Source of the DNA: Myrica gale
Taxonomy: Eukaryota > Streptophyta > Magnoliopsida > Fagales > Myricaceae
Direction of reading: 5' to 3'
DNA length: 64,000 nt
NCBI GenBank assembly: GCA_963930655.1
Contig: OZ005608.1
Span: 20,299,271-20,363,270, forward strand
Part shown: in pieces, positions 34,901 through 45,848 of the stretch
Layout: each line of letters begins with the position of its first letter
Numbering within the stretch: position 1 is the stretch's first letter
Translations under genes and position numbers: made by a program
Notes under the pieces: model-generated
The model's input: only the letters and a program-made list of their open reading frames with translations
Database searches by the model: none
Told to the model about the DNA's origin: nothing

Positions 34901-37639
34901 ATGAATTTCCTGGTGAAGGTCATGCGCGAAGAATGGGAAAAGTACTTGCTGAGCAAAGTAGAGCTGCGCAATGCACACACACATTACAAAAAGAAACCAA
35001 AGGATCCCAAAGGTTTTGGGATTCTTGACGGGGTGGTTCCTATAACACCTGTGCAGAATGCAGAAGCTAGCAGTGTAAACAAGCAGGAACATGATGCACT
35101 TTTGATGGCTGCATTAGAAATAAGAAATCAAGCTAAAAAGGACTTTGTTGTTGGAGATCATCCTCAGCCTCATGAGGGCAGCAGACGACATGGAAAAGGA
35201 AAAGCGAGGACTAAGAAAGGCCCTGCAAATGTTGAGAGTCCTGGAAGTAAAGACAAAACTGGTGATAATAAGGCAGCTAGAAATGATAAAGAAGTTAAAA
35301 TATCAGATGTAGAAAGTGAAGGCAAAAAAGATGAGATCAGTGCAGTGGTTGAGGGTAGTTTTTGCGAAGCTACTAGAGAAGGTGGTTCTGCAGACGGACC
35401 AATTCTTCAGAGGCATACTGAAGAGTCTTATATTACAGGAGCCAGAACTGCCAAGCCACTACCATCAGTGTATTTTTATGCCATAGAAAGTGATCAGGCA
35501 ATACTTGACGTTTTGAAGCCCTCTGTAGTTATTGTGTACCATCCAGACATGACTTTCGTCAGGGAAATTGAAGTTTATAAAGTTGAAAATCCGTCAAAAA
35601 AGTTGAAAGTTTACTTTCTTTTCTATGATGATTCTACTGAAGTGCAAAAATTTGAGGCTAGTATACGCAGGGAGAATGGAGCGTTTGAATCTCTTATCCG
35701 GCAAAAATCAATGATGATGATTCCAGTTGATCAGGTATGCCTACTATAGTTTCATTTCATTGTTATTTTTGGAGACTCAATTGTCATAGTTATCTAGGTT
35801 ACTTGTTTAGATTCCATTACAGTCAATTGGTGTCAGACATGGTGTTGATCTTGCTGGAAATATGATCGCGTTCATCAAGTTGCTAAGAAGATTATGCTCT
35901 ATTGCTTCAGTTCTGAGGTTACTGATTTTGATCTGGCCATGAGACGGAATTCAGTTTGTCTTTTCTGGATTATATTATATCCACAATCAAAATCAAGTAC
36001 TTAAGTCTCTGTATGTTGTGGGTCTCTCTTGGGTTCCATTCAGGATGGGCGCTGCGTGGGATTAGATTCTTCTGGTGAGCCACAGCCCTCAAGTTCCCAA
36101 AATGCAATAACAAGAAAGGCAGGTGGAAGAAAGGATATTGAGAGAGAGATGCAGGTGCGCAATTTCTGTTTCCTCAATGATCTCTCACGCTGAAAATGTT
36201 TTTAAAAGCATTTTTTGGTTTAATTTTTCAGGTCATAGTGGACATGAGGGAGTTTATGAGCAGCCTTCCAAATGTTCTGCATCAGAAGGGCATGCGAATA
36301 ATACCGGTAACCTTGGAAGTTGGGGATTATATTCTCTCACCATTAATATGTGTAGAGAGGAAGAGTATCCAAGATCTTTTTATGAGCTTCACGTCAGGCC
36401 GCCTTTACCACCAAGTGGAGACTATGGTCCGCTATTATAGGATACCAGTTCTCCTGATCGAGTTTTCACAAGACAAAATTTTTTCATTTCAGGTAATTAA
36501 ATTGCATTTATGTACATAAAGCCATAGGCTAGGCTTGATAATTTGCTGGTTTTATTTGTTGTATTTTGTTTGCAGTCTGCCAGTGATATTGGTGATGATG
36601 TAACTCCAAATAGTATTATATCTAAGCTGTCATTGCTCACTCTGCATTTTCCCCGCTTGCGAATCATCTGGTCTCGCAGTCTACATGCTACTGCTGAAAT
36701 ATTTGCCTCACTCAAGGCCAATCAAGATGAACCTGATGAGATAAAGGCAATTCGAGTTGGTGTTCCCTCTGAGGATGGTATTGTGGAAGATGATGTGAGG
36801 TTAGTTGCATGGTTTTGATTTGGTTTTCAATTCAACCAGTCACTTTCAATCTGACGCTTCTATAGAGTTATGGACAGAAAAGTTAGCAGTAACTACTGTC
36901 AGTTGGGGTATAGGAGTGAATCTAGAACTTTTCTGTTGATGGCTGGCCCAAGTTCAATTACCCTTAAGTTCTGGTAGTTGGTGGCAGCTTCTAAAATCTC
37001 GTAACGGTCCTTGAGCAAATGAGCGTAAAGATGAATTAACTTCATTGAGTATGCTTACATGAGGTCTACATGGGCGTAAGGGTGCATGCTGCAATGTAAA
37101 GAGTGGATCTTTTACTATTATTTTTATTATTTGTTTTTTAAGGAATAAGCTTTTATTACTTGGTTCACATAATCGACAAGAGCTTCTCAAGGAAAGATTT
37201 AAATCTAGACTCCAGTGTTATCCTGGACCGTTTCCCCCACCAAGCCACCTGACCACTGCTGAGGCCCAATCAAGGTTGTCACTTACTGAATTACACGACT
37301 TAAAGCTTGCCAGTGCCTGTTTAGCAGTGGAGTGAATTACTCTAATCCAATTATATTATTAATGAGGTGATGGCTTTTCGCATTAATTTGTGATATGAAT
37401 TTGATAAATGTTGCTTTCATCTTTGTAGAGCTGAAAACTATAATACGTCCGCCATTGAGTTTCTGAGACGCCTCCCAGGTGTGACAGATGCGAATTACAG
37501 GGCTATAATGGATGGGTGTAGTAGCTTGGCAGAACTTGCCCTTCTTCCTGTAGAAAGGCTGGCTGAACTAATGGGTGGTCAGAAAGCTGCTAGGACTCTC
37601 AGGGAGTTCCTTGATGCAAAGTATCCAACCCTGTTATGA
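31907..37639 (+). CDS. UVH1: DNA repair endonuclease XPF/RAD1 (UVH1 homologue), 9 exons, frameshift in exon 1
   Basis: Structure-specific nuclease that, with ERCC1, makes the 5' incision in nucleotide-excision repair. Exons: 31907-32738 (frame broken), 33221-33447, 33654-33739, 33968-34132, 34919-35734, 36044-36154, 36232-36492, 36576-36799, 37429-37639. Seen in order: SF2-like N-terminal domain ([28 protein letters not shown]), [47 protein letters not shown], the ERCC4 nuclease domain with VGDYILSP and metal-binding [10 protein letters not shown], and a C-terminal helix-hairpin-helix pair ([33 protein letters not shown]). In exon 1, after TSTSA (about 32303), the frame is lost and resumes one frame over with [21 protein letters not shown] deletion of length 1 mod 3 (about 22 bp by comparison with homologues) would explain it. 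As written the protein stops early; everything downstream is intact. Confidence 0.9.
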
Positions 37640-38840
37640 GGTTAATTAGAATAAATTAATCCACAGGTGACGCCTAATTTATTTATTTGTGCATTATCAT
37701 TGCAATTTTTGTTTAGGATTCTATGATATGATTGTTGCTGGAGCAGGCATGGATGTTTTAGGTCTCATCTGCCTTGTTTTCAATGTTAATTTGTTACAAA
37801 TCTCAAATTGAATATATCCTGTTTCTTTACCATTAGCAATCTGCTGTATCTTAAATTGTAACATTCCGAATGATTTATACTCGTGATGTTATTCATTCCT
37901 TTTTGCTCTGTCTATATTGCGTGCTTGTGTGGACGCGGTCTGGTAGTGGTGCTTGCGAGAAGTCCTCTCTTCAATTTCTTGGCTCTCTTTTTGAAAGATT
38001 AGGATCTTTTACAATTGTTTGCTTGAATTGAATAGTGCGATTAGAGAGTTACAAACACTACAACCATTAAATTCATATTAAATACTATAAGATCTATAGA
38101 GTGAGTGAAACATCACATGAGCATCATTACATCTTCAAGACTCATATGTTATATTTGTCTCTCTTCAAATTGCAGCACGTAATTCAGGTGAGGAAATCTT
38201 TATAATCATGTATGTCGTAAGTTCTTTCTCTTATATAACTAGGAAGTTTGTCATTTATAGATGGAAAAAAAAAACAACAGGAGAAAACTTGCACTTTGCA
38301 TCTTTTAATTATGGAGTTTTTTACAGTTTCCACTTCAAACTATCAAACTCTACAGATTGCATCTGAATTAGTAATAAGTTCACACCTTGCAATCCATGTT
38401 AGGATCCTACCATTAAAATTAAAGAAGAATGTGACGTGGCACAATCTTGACACTTTGAAAATGTTGTTGAAGGTCATTTTAATTCTTGGAGCATAAAAGA
38501 AAATCATTTTTTGGTATGTTTTGAAAGGTCAAGGCATTTCCATCATGCCAATTGCTGGATTTCCGTTACTAGCCTATTAAGCCTAGGACCTCAGAGAGTT
38601 GTGAGACATTTTGGTTTCGGCCAATCAAGATTGGTTGCCACTCAAGGTCTATCAGCTCCAATAACTCATCTGGGTTAGATAGAGAATTCATAATCTTTAG
38701 AAACAAAAGATATCCAACTCGTGCTCACAAGAGATTTATGATACGTGAATATGGAGTCATCAATGTGTCTGAGTCTACGCCACATTGATCAGAAACTGTA
38801 TCTACGTGTTGATCAGAAATGATAGCTTTTGATGGATTGA
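37640..38840. other. Intergenic, no gene seen
   Basis: 3' flank of XPF, then AT-rich DNA. Minus-strand phrases at 38530-38760 may extend the retroelement fragment that follows, but are too decayed to assign. Confidence 0.4.
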
Positions 38841-39015
38841 AGTAAGCAAATTGTTTTTGCTCCAAAAATGTTCCAAGATATAGGAATCCGAAATGCCCTC
38901 AATGCTTTTGAGAGGCGGTCTTGTCCATTTCTTCTATGCACATTTAAATTTGGAGATAACCGGATCCTAAGTCAAGTTTGGTAAAACCCTGTGTAAACGG
39001 ATAATTCATCTAGTA
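38840..39015 (-). mobile_element. Short Ty3/gypsy-like reverse transcriptase fragment
   Basis: The minus strand reads FTKLDLGSGYLQI, a stop, then MCIEEMDKTASQKH, a stop, then GHFGFLYLGTF. This is the order of the conserved KLDL.SGY.QI.M...D..KTA...GH.EFL block of Ty3/gypsy reverse transcriptases. Stops and its small size show a dead fragment. Pararetroviruses share part of this block, but the SGY.QI spelling favours a gypsy element. Confidence 0.5.
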
Positions 39016-40480
39016 CTTTGTCAATTAGTAATTTTTTTTTGTAAATAGATGATTTGATTTAAAGCCCTGTAGCCCACACATAGATGTCAAGGTCGATCTT
39101 GGTTTTCAACAAGCAAGAGTAGCAAGGCAAGGAGCTTTGCATATGTGAAAAGATTTTATACAAGTTATGCAAAGCGATGACTGTGATTTAAAGAAATAAA
39201 TCTAATATTTTAAAGTTGACTACGTCATCTAATGAGTTGAGCCATGGTTAGTTATGTAATTTTGTCTCCTCACCATATTAGTGCCAAAATTTTGGGTCGG
39301 ATTAAAAAAATTACAAAATAATCTCCCACTTTAAATTATTCTTTTTCATTATAATATTCATTCAAATTTTCTCCTTTCACTTTTCTTCAACTCTCATAAA
39401 TTATTTTCATTTTTTCACCAACTCTCATACTCCAAAATTTTAACAATCAAACACCACAATCGTTCTTTTGCATAGCATTTCACAAAATCATCCTCCAACT
39501 TTAGGGAGTTTTGACATTTTGCATCTTAGACTATTATTTTTGTCATTAGTGCACTCATTAACCACTGATTCACACTTTATACTCTTAAAAATTTTCGAAT
39601 ATTGATTTGTTGGCTTCTGAAATTACCATTTTTCCCCTATATAAATGTCTATAAAAAAATTATGGGGATAAAATTATCATTTTTTTAATTACGTGGATAA
39701 AATTATAATTTCAAACGTTAAAAAGCACAATTTTTGTTCAAATGGTTGAAAAATCACATTTCCGTTTAACTGAAGGTGTAAGTGTTCGAAATCGTGGTGG
39801 GTGAAATATAATAAAAATAATATTTTGGAAAGTAAAGTTTGAAAATTGAAAAGTGTATTTATTTTCTTCCGTTATTTACCAGTTTCTCAATTTGATAAGT
39901 TGAAGGAAAAAGTAGCTACTGAGTTTGGCAGACACCAGTTACCACTTTTGCATCGGGGTGAATCTAATGGTCTTGTGAATCGTTCGAGGGGGAGGCCCTT
40001 AGGTTCAGTAAACACCTCCTGAGCTTGAGACAATTACCTACTGCAATTTTTGGGCTTTCAACTCCTCCGTTTTGTTCTATTCCGACAATAATAATGTTCT
40101 CATGCTTCGGCTCGATTCTCTTTGTTGGACCTTCGGTCTCTTTGTAGGCGTTGAGCCATATAGCCTATTGGTACTCTGTTCTTCGATTTGATTTGTGCCT
40201 CTTTTGTGCATTTTGTGGATTGTTATTCAGTAATGGTTTTCGTGTTTTAATAAAATGCATTTTTTTCAAAAAGAAAAAGAATCATATTTCAGTTTTTTTT
40301 TAAAATCTTCGTGACCATTATTTCATTTGGACTATGATGTGGAAAAGGTGAATAAGACCTAGTAAAATATTAGTCCTTTATTACAGACAAAAATAAATAT
40401 TCAAAATAAATGTATTTTATGCAATATCCTTATAATTAAAAAAAGATCTTGATTTGAAATTCGATAAAAATTCTACGAAT
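39016..40480. other. Intergenic; possible LINE 3' end at about 40090-40275
   Basis: No gene seen. At 40090-40275 the plus strand has a T/G-rich stretch (GGACCTTCGGTCTCTTTGTA and following) ending in AATAAAATGC and an A-rich run, in the style of plant LINE 3' ends. No coding part could be tied to it. Confidence 0.3.
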
Positions 40481-40489
40481 AATAATAGA

Positions 40490-40795
40490 AAACACCATTT
40501 TTCGCCCCCCAAATATTGACCAAATGTTATTTTGAGCCATCAAATTATTAATTTCATCATATCAAGTCTTCAAACTACTAGAATTTATCTATGTTCACCT
40601 TGTCATAAGAACCAACTCTTAATATTGTGTCACATAACTTATTTTATAAACATTTCAATCGTATGATTTTATTAGAGGGAAAATATTTATGTATTTTAGT
40701 AGTTTAGGAACAAAAAATAATGAAATTCATAGTTCAAATCCATAAATGGCATTTGAGTGATAGTTCAGAGGACTAAAAGTGAACATTCCTCAAGA
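40490..40795. mobile_element. Degenerate inverted-repeat element (MITE-like)
   Basis: The left part (CACCATTTTTCGCCCCCC, then AATTATTAATTTCAT) is imperfectly matched inverted by 40715-40795 (AATGAAATTCATAG, GGACTAAAAGTGAAC). Layout is like that of the MULE MITEs at 20710 and 56067, but older. No target duplication was found. Confidence 0.3.
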
Positions 40796-41209
40796 ATAAT
40801 TTAAGCATACTCTATACAAGTATTAATCCCCTTTACCATGTCAAATTTATGGTCAAGCACGATGATGAGAGCAAGGCACATATACATAACACCATAACCA
40901 TCTCAACAATTATAACTCAAAAGAAAGGAATCAATAGATCGAGCAAGGCACATATGCAAATACATGGATCCCCTTGTCACTTTTTAATAAGAGCAAAAAT
41001 ATGGGAAGAGCCGAAGAGGTCACTTCTTTGGTGGGTTCTGATGAAGACCTCAAAACATTGAAGTCAGTGAGTGTGAAATATGTATCTTTTGCCCATAAAA
41101 AAGAAAAGAGAAGAAATATTATTATCTTTGATTGATTAACAGTATCTTTGGAAGTTCCACTTCTGCTAGTTTCGCTGTATAGCCATTTTCTTCAACAGTG
41201 AATATATTT

Positions 41210-41365
41210 CAAGCATTTTCAATTCTTTGACTGATGCATCATCTGTTGAAGATGCAGAACTGGATATCCATGACAAGAATTGGTCTATGTTAATTTTGTA
41301 ATTGGACAACTCCTCCCATAGACCTCTCAACTTAGTGTAATATGCAGTGACAGAAGACCAATAGT
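41210..41365 (-). mobile_element. Ty1/copia gag fragment
   Basis: The minus strand reads VTAYYTKLRGLWEELSNYK, the same block as VTAYYTRLKGLWKEFSNNK in the gag of the copia element at 45.6-50.4 kb. It is followed by a serine-rich tail and nothing else, so it is a small separate remnant of a related element. Confidence 0.6.
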
Positions 41366-41395
41366 ATACTTTTGAGTGATTGTCAGAAGACCACA

Positions 41396-41398
<3 letters not shown>

Positions 41399-41433
<35 letters not shown>
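41399..41433. repeat. TA dinucleotide microsatellite
   Basis: An uninterrupted run of about 17 TA units, likely variable in length between individuals. Confidence 0.9.
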
Positions 41434-41436
<3 letters not shown>

Positions 41437-41889
41437 TTGGGGCATACAGGTCTTAACTTGGGATCTTATATATATTATATATAATAATTATATGTCTATT
41501 TTGTTATAAGATCGATGATATATATATCTTCATTTTTTCACCAATCCTAATATCTTAAAATTTTCACCACCCTAAAATTTATGCAAACAAACACCTATTC
41601 ACCTCAATCATCTTCCCCACTACCAAAAAAGGGGCATACTATTGACATGCATCTTGCCCAGTCATGATGGGTTCCTCGCCAATATTACAGACGGAAGGGA
41701 ATTCTTTTCTCTTATTAAATATTGGTCACTCTTCTAAAACCCTTACCTATTAATTGACACCTTTAATTAATTTAATTTTATTTAATGGGGTTCTCTTTGA
41801 ATTATTAATAAAATAAAGAGAAAACTTAAATAGAACTGGAGTAGTTCAATATATTTGTTTTATTTGCAGGAGGAATGCCTTTTAATTAA

Positions 41890-44800
41890 TCAAAGCACTT
41901 GAATGTCGGCCTTTGTCTGTTGGAACGTTGATAAGTTTGGGTTAACTTCATATACAGTACCCATCTCAAACTCCTCTGCTCGGTAAGTTGAATGAACACC
42001 ATATAGTACATAGAACACAGATATGAAACATGCCCATATTGCAAACCTTTTGAATGCGAGTATCTTTAGTGTGGTCATCAGGAAGAGGTTAAGGAAGACT
42101 GATATCGCGGGTGGCCATGGCATAAGCGGCACTGACCATTCTGCGTCTTGGCGTTGACATGGTACCAGGTAGTGGAAGAGTGCAGTGATGATGACCATGG
42201 ACCCCCCGAATAAAGGAAGGTTCCACCATTGTAGCTTGAGCTTCCATGACATGGACACGCCAAGAGCACAAAATGATAAGAGGAATAGGAATAAGATGGT
42301 ATGGAAAGGGGAGTTGTGGCTTATTATCACATATTTTCGGTAGATGAGAGCGTTGGCCACAAGGTAGAACACCAAGAGTGTGCCAATGGAGATCATCTCA
42401 AAAACTATGTCGAGGTCCGTGAAGACTGCAATGGTAGCAGTACAGATACCTACATCATGATCAGGAGAGAATAATTTATGGGATTTTATGCGTCTAATTC
42501 AAGTTAGCTAGCTAGATAGCTATAAAAATTTCGAAGTGATACGTTACTTGTACAGAACAAACACGGAAAATTTTCAGCCCTTGGAATAGTAAAGACAGAA
42601 GTACACAAGGAATTGTGGAGTAGCAGACAAAATAGAGATCCTGTTCTTCCATGGGTTTCGTGACTCATGTGAGTGGACAAACATGGTACGTTTTCATGAC
42701 TCCTGTTCTTCCATATATAGTTGGTCACCCGTCACAGAGATAAAAGACTAGGCGACAAACTTTCTGGGGGTGGACTTTTCTTCAAACTTCTCAATGAAGA
42801 GAGTCCCCCGTAAGCAAAACATATATAAATATGTTTCAGAAGGTTGATATTGCTATATATTAGTTCTTCTGTTGATATTGCTGTTATTTTATTGTCATTT
42901 CCTTTCTTTCTTTTCTGTGTTGTTCCCCACTGTCCAAATTGGATAGACCTCGAGCAAGATTAGTGACAAGACCATATTAAATAAGTTCTTATAATAATAA
43001 AACATAAGTCACTCCATCCCAAATCCCAAAACACCCCACAAAAGATAAAGCAACCTAGAATGAACTCAATAAGAAAATAAATGGGGAAGGTATCGTAAAA
43101 GATTTTCCTTGTGATTGTTACTAGACAAGATCTGGATTAGTTTATTTTGTGTTTTCTTCTTTGAGATGTATCAGGAGAGAAAAAGTTTATGGAGAAGAAC
43201 TTATATCACGCGTGCAAGTTTTACTCACCCAAGAAGAGAGTTGCATTCAATGGGGTGCCTGTCGACCGATGAACCTTGGCAAACCATGAAGGCACTAACC
43301 GGGCCCTTCCAATCACACAAAGGTATCTAGCTTGACCTAACATGGAAACCAGGAGAGAAGCAACAATTCCCAAACTTGCACCTGCCCCAACAGCATTGCT
43401 TTCCCACTTCCACCCTATCTTTCGGAAACCGATTGAGAATGATGCTGTTTTTGATATCTACAAATCCATCCATGAAGATAATTGGCCTGAATTAGATGGT
43501 GCATTTAGAGGTTTTGAAGTTGTCTATGATACTTTGGCCTGTGCATGCTTTAGTGTTCATGTGTTCAATATTTGAAATATTGATGTCTCACCTCATTGTA
43601 AGGAACCATCATACACAAAGACAACGCCATGAGGCAGTACAGTGAAGAAACAATGAGAACTGAACCTACAATTCCTATAGGGAGGCTCTTTGAAGGATTC
43701 TGGATCTCTTCTGCCATTGTTGACACTGAGTCATAGCCAATATAGCTGAAGTAAACAATGGCGGCCCCATCAAGAAGACCTCTAACACCGTAAGGAGTTA
43801 ATCCTCCTGGCCTTACCATGTTATTGGTATTCCCATTTATGAATCCAGCAATTATGACAAATCCAAAGAAAACTACATGAAAGATTGTCATAACAAGGTT
43901 CAAGATAGAGCTATCCTTTGTACTGCAATATCAGAAAAAAACCACCATCAGTATTGAAATCCACTGACAAAATAAAAACCATGACCTGATAGTCCAATAA
44001 AATCAAGGAAGCTAGCAATTATCTGTAGTGATAGTGGTAATAGTCTCCATGATGATAACAAGTAATTATTGTCAATAAAAAAATAATTTGATACTCATAA
44101 CAACAAGAATAAAATATTCAATCTGTCATCAATATAGGTAACAACAAATAATAATTCGACCCTAGCTAAATGCCCACTAACCCACGTCAACGAAAGATCT
44201 AGCTACGTACAAGAACATTGTGTATCAAGATCAACAAAACCTACAAGCAATTAATAAAGTATGTCTCTATAGTAAGCAATCAAACCTATGGCATAGGCAG
44301 AGAGTGAGAAGGAGAATAAGAGCGACTGCCGGAAAATCTAACATATCGTAACCTTCTACCAATCCATCCACTTTGACTCTCCATGAATCGGAATGATTTG
44401 CTCCAAAAGCGCAGGATAGATACTCGGTAAAACTTCTTGCTATCGCAGCGTTGGATAATACATATTCCATTAGTATGTTTGCTCCAGCAAAGTAACCCAC
44501 AAACTCTCCTACATCGTCTCAAGATAAATTAAGGGTTAGAACTAAAAAAATGAAGCAGAAACTGATGTATACAGCAAAAGAAAATTAGAACCCAGTAAGT
44601 ATTTCGAAAGAGAAATTGAAAAGAAAAACCTTTACATACCAAAGGTCACTCTAAGATAACTGAAGGCACCTCCGGCAACGGGAATCTGAACCGCAAATTC
44701 TGTGTAACATAGGGAGGAAAGAAGAGCTGATATTCCGGCAACGATATAGGATATGAAGACAGAAGGGCCGGATCTTTGGAGGGCTACAGGACCAGTTGTT

Positions 44801-45027
44801 ACAAAGACTCCAACACCAAGCATCCCACCAACACCAAGGGCGACCAAGTCATACCAGTTGAGCTTCCTCTTCATGTCTGCCCCAGACCTTTGCCTCACTT
44901 GGTTTAGCTCTCGGTCCGGGGTCCATGTCGCAAGCATTCTCTTTCTGAGCCTGTGAGGTGTCTGGGAGAGGGAAAAGAGATAATTGGAGCAGCAAACGGT
45001 GTTGGGCGCAGTTTGGATGGAAGCCAT
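41890..45027 (-). CDS. Cationic amino-acid transporter (CAT family, APC superfamily), 5 exons, 576 aa
   Basis: Membrane permease for basic amino acids. Minus-strand exons: 45027-44640, 44508-44286, 43922-43592, 43457-43229, 42449-41890. All junctions keep frame with GT/AG introns. A basic N-terminal extension of about 55 residues (TPHRLRKRML, MKRKLNWYDL) precedes the first helix. The first conserved helix reads VALGVGGMLGVGVFVTTG, the glycine-rich substrate-site helix of the APC fold. Other markers: YTEFAVQIPVAGGAFSYLRV, FAGANILMEYVLSNAAIAR, AAIVYFSYIGYDSVSTMAEE, GIVASLLVSMLGQARYLCVI, RSTGTPLNATLFLG, DLDIVFEMISIGTLLVFYLV. About 14 membrane segments are expected, and length fits the plant CAT5-CAT8 group. 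Which membrane it occupies cannot be read from the sequence. A copia element lies 567 bp upstream of its start, in the same orientation. Confidence 0.95.
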
Positions 45028-45593
45028 GATTGTGAAAGTCTGTTTTGGCTTCCATGGGTGGAGTTAAGCTTTTAAATATGCATTGGAGAGAGGATATAAT
45101 GCTTGATTCTTTTCCTCACGGTTGATGAGAAAACCCAAGTGGGGTGCCCCTAGCTTTATTGAGAGTACCTGGTTGTCCCTGTGTGTATGTATGCATAGAA
45201 TGACAATCACACCCTCATTTTTCTCTCTCTTTCTCTCTCTCTCGGTAACAGCGTTTGAGAACCCCAAGACACCAAAGAAGTTCTTCTGTTATAGAAGCAT
45301 GCACTAAAAAGATAGGAAAAGGCCCAGCCATTTTGAAGTGAGCTTTAGAAGAATAATCACTATGTGAGGAAGGGACTTTGGCCTGGCCTTTTGGAATTTC
45401 ACATCTGAACTTTGAAAAGAAGTGACGAGCATCCAACACTTTGTTAAATCAACTAATGATTTCTACAAATATAACTCTGAAGAATAATTTATCGTGATTC
45501 CTCGACAGGACATTGATCACGGTTCCAGCCTATACATTGGAAATGCTCAGCTTCCTTAAAATCTCTAAAATTTTAGGCCAAAACACGTGTTCT
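45028..45593 (-). promoter_or_regulatory. Promoter region of the CAT gene, bounded by a copia LTR
   Basis: Reading on the minus strand, only 566 bp lie between the copia LTR and the CAT start codon. A pyrimidine-rich microsatellite (plus strand CTCTCTCTTTCTCTCTCTCT, about 45223-45242) sits about 200 bp upstream of the start, as in many plant 5' leaders or proximal promoters. No TATA box could be fixed with confidence. Confidence 0.4.
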
Positions 45594-45848
45594 ATCAAAT
45601 TTCGTAAATGTGAAAAATAGAGTGTAGTAAAGAACTAGATGAGGGAAATAAGAAATGTGATGATCTCCTATATTCTGTTGTAATCATTCTTTACAAAGAG
45701 CGTCGTATATATAGACTACAGCTTCAACTATCTCGACTAACAAATTGATTTAACAAACCAACTACTCGTCTAACTATCTTCCAACTCAGCATCTTTGATA
45801 TAACAGAAGTATCTTCCAGCTCAGCTCCTTCGTTTGTAGCTCTCGTAA
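45594..45848 (-). repeat. 3' LTR of the copia element
   Basis: 255 bp. It has an extra segment bounded by two similar copies of TATCTTCCARCTCAGC (about 45775-45825), explaining the length difference from the 5' LTR. It carries the same TATATATAG string and points towards the CAT gene. Confidence 0.85.
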
